Origin: Heterobilharzia americana
Lineage: Eukaryota; Platyhelminthes; Trematoda; Strigeidida; Schistosomatidae
DNA length: 64,000 nucleotides
NCBI GenBank assembly: GCA_944470555.2
Contig: OX104130.1
Location: 75,893,160-75,957,159 of the forward strand
Direction: 5' to 3'
The notes under the pieces were generated by a model. The model saw only the letters and a program-made list of their open reading frames with translations. It made no database searches and was not told the origin of the DNA. Shown piece by piece: positions 55,789 through 64,000 of the stretch. Position numbers and translations under genes: made by a program. Position 1 is the first letter of the stretch. Each line of letters opens with the position of its first letter.

Positions 55789-57607
55789 CATAAATAAGAC
55801 AAATAATCTAGATTCAATATGTCACGAAATCTTTCACTCACTTGTAGTTTATCTCTATATTCTCGACCCCATACTTTCATTGGTTTGTCGTTATTTATTT
55901 CAATGTCTTCCTTTTCCTCATTCATGTCAGATACATTCATCGATGTTCCATATACATCACTGTCATGCTGTGTTAAATCAATCTCACTACCACTGGATAA
56001 ACAGCTAATATTTTCAAAATTTGGACAACGTTTCAATATAACATTCTGTTCAGTAGTGGAAGAAGTTGTAGCGATAATAGCCTTGGAATTACTAGTACTA
56101 GACGGTGTAATGGATGCTTCTGAAGTTACTAGGTTGCTTGTAATAGACTGTGAAGTGTTATGATCACTAAATGGGAGTTCTGTGTAATTGTAATCATTAG
56201 TCTTTACATTGTAATCATTTTTTGTCAAGTTATCCTGTTGATCTCTATAATAACTCATATTTAAATCATTTAACCAATTTAAGTATAATTCATTCATTGA
56301 ACGTTCAACGGTATGAAATTGTGACATATTTACACTTTGTTTATCCAAGCTATGTACATTTTCATAATCACTAAATGATGAACGCATAACGTTGTCTGTA
56401 TAGTAATTATCATTTGATGCTACATTTGTTGATATACCAGAATTGATAATGTTATGTTTGTCTAAACTAGTTATGCTACTTACAATACCATCAGTAGTAG
56501 TAGTAGTATCTGGTGGAGTCGTACGTTTGTAGATATCCTCATCTATTTTACGTAAGTCTTCAGCATAATCCCATGGTTCTTCTAAACTGTAAGGGAATAT
56601 TAAATCCATATTTGTTGATGTCAATTTATCATGTTCAGGTCGATTTGACTGTGATTTAATAGGCGTGTTATGTTGATCTTCAAGGAATGTTAATGTGGAA
56701 ACATCATCTGTATCATCAAAATCATATTCATTTTGATCGAAATAACTAAACTGAGATATTAAATATCTTTCTCGTCTTGATGATAGTTTTGATGATATTG
56801 TTGAAGAAATTTCGGTATCATTCGATGTTGGATATGATTGCCTACGCATATAATAATCGATTAATTGTGAACTTAAATAATTACTACATTCATTCTTCAC
56901 GTTGATTGCATCTAAATGTTTTGATAATCTCTTTGAATCTGTTTCATTGTCTTGAATGAATTCATCTTCACTTTTACTGATATAATCTTCTTCTTCATTA
57001 TCATCATTACTGGATTGAGGGATAATTAGACCAAAAATTGTCGGATCATTTTGGTATTGTGTACTGTCCCGTAACTTCTTAATCTTAGATTCTTCTTCTA
57101 TTAGAATATGATTATCATCCATTAAGTCAATGTTATAATCTTGTTGAATATTTACTGGAGATATTTTTGTATCTTGTATACAGTGAATATTTTGATTCAT
57201 TAGTGAGTTTGCATCGAAAGCATCCAGTTCATTAAAGTTTGTATAGTCAGGAGGATAGAAGTGAAATGAATCAAAATCGACATATCTGTTATAATCTATT
57301 GTACTTTCGTATTCATACGCTGAACTATCGTGAATGATTTGTTCATATTTACCTATATCTTTTGTTTTAGAACTACTGATTAAGTTACAGTGATTTTTAG
57401 GTTCAACCGATGATATAATGTGTTTAGGAGTGACCTGACAAATATCAGTGGATGATACATGACTAAATGATGAGACTATAAATAAAAAAAGTAATAACAT
57501 AAAAGTATCACATATAATAACCGTTTCAATAGCGAAGTTACATACTTACGAAATAAATGAAATAGTATAATTACATTTATTTTGTCAAATAGTGTACTGA
57601 AACTCAT
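55789..57607 (-). CDS. Secreted or ectodomain acidic protein, first two exons (unknown family)
   Basis: Proposed model: exon 1 at 57607-57550 (ATG at 57607-57605), a 74-nt intron (GTAAGT ... TTTATTTATAG, 57549-57476), and exon 2 at 57475-55789, which ends before donor GTATGT. The 58-nt exon 1 gives 19 codons plus one base. Joined to exon 2 it yields a hydrophobic leader (INVIILFHLFL) followed by SSFSHVSSTD, a likely signal peptide. An alternative reading without splicing starts at 57500 (MLLLFLFIVSSFSHVSS), also leader-like. The mature part is about 550 residues, rich in Asp, Glu, Asn, Ser and Tyr, with N-glycosylation sequons (NMS, NLT, NYT, NTS, NIS, NVS), few cysteines and an acidic DDNEEEDYISKSEDEF stretch. 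It ends in KVWGREYRDKLQVSERFRDI, which looks like the start of a folded domain continuing in the next exon (phase 2). I do not recognise the family. Confidence 0.75.
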
Positions 57608-57835
57608 TTATTTTCTTCTTGGGTTCCGAGTGGAACATACGGCTTCATTGCACTCTCTTCTCTGCAATCTTTTCAGCCTGGCGCCACGACTGCCCAAAAG
57701 CTTTCATTTCTTCTTTACATACCATCTCCTTCATGTTATCCTCGCCTCCGAAGCCCAACTCGTCTTTTTCCTTCTGGATTCCACTCGACGGTGTGGCACG
57801 TCATGTCCTCAGTTGACCTTCTCAGTAGTACTGCA
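57608..57835 (-). mobile_element. RTE-clade LINE extreme 3' end (copy 9)
   Basis: The minus strand encodes the last about 75 codons of the RTE C-terminus in broken frames (SSGIQKEKDELGFGGEDN then EALCSTRNPRRK-like). Its AAGAAGAAAATAA tail ends one base before the proposed ATG of the host gene, so the start codon lies at the junction. Confidence 0.8.
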
Positions 57836-58754
57836 ATACTGATCTAAAAAATCCTTACCCAATGATTATTTGCAGGTTTGTGCATTAGACAATGAAACAG
57901 ATCTATTATGAATAGATTAATTATATTAAGTGGTGGGTGGTGTGAGGTTGAAACTCATGGTCTACTGGCTTACAGTTAACAGCCTAGACCAATGAGCAAC
58001 AACTCCAGAAGTATATATATATATGTATGCTATTGGACAAAAGGTTTAGTAACAAAGAACTTAAGTTGAAATGTTGAGTTTCTCTAGTCAGAAGTGATCA
58101 GAAATGCTGTCACCAGTGTTGTGTGAACTAATTAGCTGTTTTCTTGGTGAAACTCAGTTCAAGCTACCAAACTGTTCAGAACACTAAAATTTTACATGGT
58201 GAAATAGACTGTCAGCTATTCCAAAACCATACAATTATTTACGATGTTTATCTTAGTCAAGTATTTTTCAACCACTCAAGTGTGTTTGCACCAGTGAAGA
58301 TTTTAGTTTGGAAAAGCAAAGCATTTCCTTAGTGCCTAAATCAATCCATGTTGACCACTATGCATGAAGTGTTAACTTGATTCTTTTTTCCTTTCAATAG
58401 GTTATGATGTCTGATCATGAAAATCTATTAACGAAAAATAAGTAATGATACGCGTGATAGGTAAGAAAAGAGTAAAACTATGATAGAGTGTATTCTTAGA
58501 CTCATGTTTTAAGATAAAGGATTTACCAAAATAAAACAGAATTCAGCCAATAAACCATTGCAGAACTCTACTACAAACAATGGCAAGTGATACAAACTAA
58601 AAAGCATCGAAAATTGAATCTACCACAATTAGTGGTACCTGTATTCTTCAGCGCTTAAAATCCAACATTATAATAGTTCTAGATCCCAACTATTCATTAT
58701 GACTGTTCTCTATTAACGAAAGACAAAATGAAATTTTCTTTTTGACGATTTATT
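57836..58754. other. No recognised gene
   Basis: AT-rich; a short AT tract lies near 58013-58024. The 62-codon frame at 58144 has no recognised features. Confidence 0.4.
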
Positions 58755-59060
58755 TACAGAAGCCGTACATTCGTATTTATTTGAAACTGTAGAGAAGAGT
58801 ATATAAGTCAGACAAAGTGTGTTCTGTACCAACGCGTTTTAAAAAAATTATCCTTCATGGTTGTCTAAAGGAAAGTGAAAATACGATTAAAAGATGGATT
58901 GTTGAACACTTCGTTAACTCTGATCACTCTATTCCACTTTTTAATCTTCTTTCAAAATCATCTATATTGTTAAACCAAGCATTTCAAAGGGAGTGTAGAT
59001 TTATCACTGGAACAAAATAGAAGCCTTGGCAATTCATCAATTCAAACCTGACCTTTGCAT
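58755..59060 (+). pseudogene. Penelope-like GIY-YIG endonuclease fragment
   Basis: The frame near 58790 reads NCREEYISQTKCVLYQRV (the YIGQT core with I-S). A shift leads to LHGCLKESENTIKRWIVEHF, then VNSDHSIPLFNLLSKS, and after a stop EALAIHQFKPDLCID at 59020-59060. The order (YIGxT, HLVNSxHS, EALAIxxxKPxLC) matches the PLE nuclease C-terminus. Confidence 0.72.
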
Positions 59061-59894
59061 TGATAATTTTATCTTGACTATAATCCTACTAAGATAGTTT
59101 ATTTATGTATTTATTTTGTTTTATTTATCAATATTATTATTTCCAACCTCTCTTACTTTACTACTTAATTATAAACTTCAGTAGGACTGTTTCACTTTTG
59201 TACCTGTTTAATTACTTAATAGATTATTACATAATCATCTCTTGCGTAATTACCTTGGAATAACCTTCCACTCAGTACCTTGTGCTATTGTTAACTACAA
59301 ATAAGAATGTACACATCCTGAAATTGATATGTCTGAATCATTTACTTTCTCCATTAATTAATGATAGTCTAGGTTCATTACAAATACGTGACAAGCTTAA
59401 GCAGTATAATTCGAACTTAGTTTATCATGGAATAGGTTTATTTCAAAGTATAATACATATAACATGAATCGCTCAGTAGCTGATACTGAATCATAATTCA
59501 ATTGATTCGAAAAAACCTCAGTTTACCAACAGAATAATTAAATGACAACTTTATCATGAATAACTTGTATGTTACATGTTATTCGAAAAAACTTACCATG
59601 AAAACACAATTTCTTTTGAACACAATACATTAGAGAGCATTACATTGTGGATATTTCACCACCTACTTTAACTCTGAATTATACTAACTTCAACAAGTGA
59701 AAAATATAAAATCTGACTCAAAAATATCAGAATGCATCTCAATACAATATTTAGGCCCCATTTTCAACAAACCCAGACGCTAAAGACACAAAATAAGGTA
59801 TTAAAGTTAAGTCCAAATATTTTGCAGAAGCATATGCGGAAAATGTTAGTTCTCATTTCACCGACAACTGTGGTATATCCTTTCCTAGAAATAA
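59061..59894. other. No recognised gene
   Basis: Very AT-rich. Possibly the 3' UTR of the PLE fragment at its start, otherwise nothing. Confidence 0.4.
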
Positions 59895-59950
59895 ATACAC
59901 ATCTGAAGAGCTCAGCCTCAAACGAACGAAACAGCCGTCCGGTGTTTAGA
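59895..59950 (+). mobile_element. Hammerhead SINE scrap
   Basis: Only AACGAAACAGCCGTCCGGTG, the 3' half of the ribozyme with a GTC site, is recognisable. Confidence 0.45.
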
Positions 59951-60414
59951 TAGCTTTCATTTGACTGATGAAATCTATAAATTAACCTCAGTGGTTTCTT
60001 GCTACTTAAATTGTTTTTCAGTAGTATAAAAATATTTAGGAATTAATTGATATGTTAAGTTGGTACAAAGTTGGGAGCTATCACTCAGTGAATTAACGGG
60101 AAAAAACTAGGTCTGTATCAACTAAACTTGAAATAGGACGGGATGATAATTGTAGTTAAAATGAAGATCTTTGTTGTATTGGGATTCGAGCTAGTGGTCT
60201 GCAGATTAACAACCTGGCGTACTATGCAATGAAATAACAAGACACAACTTATGACTTTATTCATCTGCAAGATAGTATGATAACGACGAAGGGAGAGATA
60301 TGCATTATGCATTCATATGACAACCAGGCAAAACTCTTGAAACAGTGTTGGGGTTCGATAATGAGCTGCATCTCGTATCTCAGTTGGTTCTTTATCCGGC
60401 TGAGTAATCCAGAA

Positions 60415-60970
60415 ATTAAATTTTGAGGGAGTTGTGGAGATTTGGAATTATTTCAAGTTGTTATTCATCGTAAACCGACATCATTTGGAGGAACAAAGGA
60501 AACCTGGGAGCACTGGACAGTTGTTTCGTCCTTCTGATGTCGGTCCACGATGAATAACAACTTGAAATATTTCCAAATCTCCACAACTCCCTCAAAATTT
60601 AATTGAACTGGTGCTCATTGGTGACTGGCTTCGAGAAGTATTCCCGAAGTTTCAATGAGAAGTCGTGACCGGTGGAGTCAAAGCCTGATGGCCATGAGGA
60701 CAGATACTCAGCGATGACATTGGGTGGCGGTTGCGCTATATATCGTGGGCTAACAGAAGTTGGAAATATGGAGCATTGGATTCGGACCCAGTGACCCAAT
60801 GGTAACGCGCTGGCCGCGGAACCTGAAGGTCAAGGGTTCGGTCCTGCTGGTTGGGTCGTGGGTGCGCACTGCTGAGGAGTCCCATACTAGGACGAAACGG
60901 CTGTCCAGTGCTCCCAGGTTCTCTTTGTTCCTCCAACTGATGTCGGTCTCCGATGAATAACAACTTGAAA
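60415..60970 (+). mobile_element. Hammerhead SINE: inverted piece plus tandem dimer, with target-site duplication
   Basis: Direct repeats TAATCCAGAA at 60405-60414 and 60971-60980 flank the insertion. Inside, an inverted segment (60415-60532) carries the reversed 3' half of one unit. From 60533 on the plus strand a unit's 3' end (ending ATAACAACTTGAAAT at 60568) joins directly to the 5' start of a second unit (to 60970). The second unit includes box-A-like AATGGTAACGCGCTGG (60799), box B as GGGTTCGGTCC (60835), the hammerhead, and the same 3' end. The unit length is about 403 bp. Pol III transcription is implied by the A/B boxes. Confidence 0.8.
60866..60911 (+). ncRNA. Hammerhead ribozyme, intact by consensus
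   Basis: Stem I is GCACTG (60866-60871) with CAGTGC (60906-60911), six perfect pairs. CTGAGGA is at 60872-60878, stem II GTCC (60879-60882) pairs with GGAC (60890-60893) around CATACTA, and GAAA is at 60894-60897. A short stem III closes A60897-U60904 and C60898-G60903, with G60899-U60902 as wobble. The cleavage position is C60905 (GUC). All invariant core bases are present. Confidence 0.85.
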
Positions 60971-60980
60971 TAATCCAGAA

Positions 60981-62029
60981 GTTGCTTGTTTGAAACCTGC
61001 AGCGACAAGATTTTCAATTCACTTTCGTTATAAATTTGTCTGGGCATGTCTGGTTATTCAGTCTTAATCTTGAACATGAATAATGTCGTATATGCTTCCC
61101 CAGGATCGTATACCTAATTTACCTAGACGATAAGTCACTCAGTTCTTCCCTCCCAACAGCGTACAATAAGACGCAAATTCTAATGTTTACTATCCGTATA
61201 TTTCAGGTGCTTGGATTCATCAGCATGTACAACTGAATACTTCAACACAAGGGGTTATAATTTATAAAAATAGTGAAACAAAATGCAGTTTATTCCGAAA
61301 TATAGGTCATATAGAAACAGGTGGGGAGTCAGTCATTAGCTCTCAGACCAACTTGTGAAATAATGTTAACAATAAAAGTCATAAGTAGAACGGCCAATAT
61401 AATAAATAAAATTATAAAACTAATGAAATTTATCCGAGATCCACATTTTTGACTTATTGGTTAGTATAACAGTCATTAGGCGTCAGTTCATACCAATAGT
61501 ATCAGTATATTACACCTCGGCCGTCTCAGACAGTCGCACCAATAAAGTAGGATATTTTGGCTGATTCGATTATTTTGAAAAACTCTCAGTAGGAGGATCA
61601 GTTGCCACTTGGTCAAGAATATGACGAGCTACCATCAGTTGTTCTATACTATTACTCAGTAATCTTCGCCTAGCTTGCTTAATATCCACTGAAATCACAC
61701 GAAACGTTCGATGAGTAAGTATACTACTTGTACGACTGAGATCTAGATGAGCATTGATTGAAAATCAAGTGCCTAAAACCATGAAAGCCGCAGCTGTTAT
61801 TCAACACTTCCCAGTCATACTAATCTGGTTGGAGAAAGTGGCTGTCTATAAATTCGATTACCTTTTAACTATAATGCTGACTACACACTAAAAATCAGAT
61901 CGACTTCATCTCAATGTGGAGAAAGTGGAGACGCAGACTATTGGACAAAAGATCAAGAAGAGAACTAGATGCAGGTTTCCACCACTCACTGTCTAGTGCA
62001 AGGAACCTTCAAAATCAAATTGAAAGCCT
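60981..62029. other. No recognised gene
   Basis: AT-rich; no recognised motif until RTE coding similarity begins near 62030. Confidence 0.4.
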
Positions 62030-64000
62030 CCGAAGAAGCTGGTGATGATAGACCACAGTTCAAGTTCAACACCCAGAACAGAAACTGAAGGACGAAACTA
62101 CAAAGGACGTCTTTACGTCAGTCATTAGGAAAAAATAGTAGACATTGAGCAACATCTCTGAGGAAGCCTGCGTGGAAGAATACTGGAACTTTTTGAAACA
62201 GATGTGGAAGGAAACCTGCATAACCACTCTGGGAAGAAAGAAGAAACAAGAGAAGAAGTGGAATGGATCCCGATGGACACATGGGAGCTGATAGAGGAGA
62301 GGAAGATGGTGAAGCAGAAGATGAACCAATGCAGTACAGGGATGAACAACAAAAAGAAAAACTGAACACGACCTATAAAACACTACACTGGACAAAGCAG
62401 TAAAGAAGAGTGCGCGAAAAACAAAAGACACATCTACGACACATTGGCAAGTGAAGCAGAACAGGCTCCGTGTGGGAGAGACAGACACCTGACAACATTA
62501 TATCAAATAACCAGGTTACTGTCTTTCTAGGAAGAGGTCAGAACAGATTAAATCAATGCAAGATAGCGAAGGAAACCTAGTTACCACCAAAGAGGAGAAG
62601 CAAAGAAAACGATTGACTGACCACTTCAAAAAACTCTTAAATCGCCAACCATCACCAACTGCAACTCGTCCACAAATACTACCAGCAGAACACCTACAGA
62701 CCAACCAGTGAACACAGACACTCTGACGCAAGCAGAAATAAAGTCCTGAAAGCCATAAAGTTGCTGAAATCCGGGAAAGCAGCAGGACAGGAAGAATTTC
62801 TTCAGAAGCACTGAAAACAGACGCAGAGATAACAGCGGACATGCTCATACGACACAACTATTGCAGAAAGTTTGCAAGGAAGAAGGAAGGAAAGGTATCT
62901 TTCCATAGATTGGAAGAAAGGCTATCTCGTCAAACTCCCAAAAAAGGGAGACCTAAGTCTTTTCAAGAACTGGCGAGGAATCATAGTCCACTCCTGTCCA
63001 CCCCAAGTAAAACATCAAGCCACATCATGCTGAAGAGACTAAAATGCTTTCGATTCAAAATTATGATCGGAACAGGCTTCAGGAAGAACAAATCAAGTGC
63101 GGATCAAATGGCAACGCCACGCTACGCATCATCATAGAAAAGAGCAGAGAATGACAGTCAACTGGATCGCTACCTCGACTTCATCCACTTTGGAAAGGCC
63201 TTTGACAGCGTCGACTGAGAAGTAATTTGGCAGGCAGCTGCTTCAACACTACGGTTTTAGTGACACAAGTTTTTATCAACATCAGCGACATGGTAAATGA
63301 TGCTTCATCCCAGGTGATTCACAATAGAGATCTCAGTGATCCCTTCGAAGTGAAGACAGGTAGGAGTAAGACAAGCCTGCCCCCCTACTATCACCCATGA
63401 TATTCATGATTAAGGTCTACTGAAATTGACTGGATCACGCAAGAAAGTGTGGGAAGGGAGAAGATGGGCTCCATATAAACACACTAGAGCATTTGGATTT
63501 CGCTGATGATTCATGTCTCATGTATCACAAGCTCGAAGATGTACGGGAGAAAACAAACAAGTTGACAGAATAGGTGAGGCAGCGAAGTAAGATAAGGACT
63601 TCCCTCAGGTGAACGTAGAGAAGACAGAGGTTATGAAGTTATCCAACCCAACCCAACCAACAACAACAAGCACCAATCATCATCAACGGACAAATATAAA
63701 GGAAGTAATCTCTTTCTCCCACCTACCTACCTAGGAAGCACCGCTTCAACTACAGGTGGCGGTGGCACAGATGAGGATATCAAAGCCAGGATCAAAAAGA
63801 CAGCAAGACAAGCCTTCATCAACCTGAAATCAGTGTGCAGATCTACTGCACTACACTGCACTCCACTCCACTCCACTCAGCATAAAGTGTGAACAACATA
63901 TGGATTTTCAACACTCATGTCAGTCAAGTGAATCAGTGCTTCCATGTGAGAGATGGTTGAGAGACATGGCGCCTTATGAAAAGAATTTCCAATAAACTGC
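62030..64000 (+). mobile_element. RTE-clade LINE, longest copy, continues past window end (copy 10)
   Basis: The order on the plus strand is: linker region (KFNTQNRN-like, 62050), the EEACVEEYWNFLKQMWKETC block near 62155, KSARKTKD near 62410, NLVTTKEEKQRKRLTDHFKK near 62575, KLLKSGKAAG near 62760, KLPKKGDL near 62930, then SWRGI-like NWRGI near 62970. RT motif A follows (DFIHFGKAFDSVD near 63180), motif B (GVRQACPPTITHD-like, 63365), motif C as LDFADDSCLMYHKLED near 63490, the SHLPT..STASTTGG segment (63715) and ETWRLMKRISNKL at the edge. Numerous frameshifts and stops. The endonuclease is missing. CACTC repeats (63850-63880) are a local slippage. Confidence 0.85.

Noticed and set aside
55819..56163. 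114-codon plus-strand frame
   Set aside because: Antisense shadow of the large host exon, which is open over its full 1.7 kb on the minus strand.
62066..62488. 140-codon minus-strand frame rich in Phe and Ser
   Set aside because: Antisense of the RTE linker region of copy 10. The plus strand has the conserved EEYWNFLKQMWK-type sequence.

Overview
This looks like a stretch of a blood-fluke (Schistosoma-type, platyhelminth) chromosome. It is AT-rich, has long non-coding tracts and spliceosomal splice sites, and is crowded with decayed retroelements. These include RTE-clade (SR2-like) LINEs, a second non-LTR family, several Penelope-like elements (PLEs) with GIY-YIG endonucleases, and tRNA-like SINEs carrying hammerhead ribozymes of the Smalpha type known from schistosomes. 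No bacterial operon, rRNA, complete tRNA or CRISPR is visible. Species cannot be decided from this window alone.

Host coding sequence is sparse and all on the minus strand. The best gene has a 1.69-kb exon (55789-57475). A 58-nt first exon (57550-57607) probably precedes it across a 74-nt intron. Together they encode a signal peptide followed by an acidic, Asn/Ser/Asp-rich secreted or ectodomain protein that I do not recognise. A second exon (31185-31535, 117 codons, phase 0-0) has a good acceptor and donor. It could belong to the same gene through further exons, but its phase does not join directly to the big exon.

Layout: 0.7-2 kb RTE fragment; 3.5-9.5 kb PLE RT/endonuclease fragments and a non-LTR 3' end; 9.7-13.2 kb alternating RTE and second-family fragments; 15.5, 21.5, 42.6 and 58.8 kb PLE endonuclease fragments; 18.2-18.9 kb RTE fragment with an (ATT)n tail; 22.7-23.4 kb one arm of a long-range inverted duplication whose partner is at 49.9-50.6 kb; 29.1-30.5 kb RTE RT copy; 33.2-33.5 kb head-to-head Smalpha-like SINEs; 34.8-37.7 kb a PLE with direct pseudo-LTR repeats and an apparently perfect 736-bp inverted copy; 40.6-41.2 kb a PLE-derived fold-back with a 13-bp target-site duplication; 43.2-44.2 kb a SINE cluster; 45-48.7 kb PLE and Smalpha remnants; 51-54.9 kb an inverted pair of RTE copies with long (AT)n arrays; 55.8-57.6 kb the host gene; 60.4-61 kb a SINE tandem dimer with an intact-looking hammerhead; 62-64 kb a longer RTE copy running off the window.

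Two themes recur. First, inverted, head-to-head copies occur at many scales and in unrelated element classes. Second, hammerhead-ribozyme-like motifs appear in at least four sequence contexts: two SINE types, a third dispersed family with palindromic stem III, and the PLE pseudo-LTR. All coordinates of repeat edges are read by eye and are approximate unless a base-level boundary is stated.
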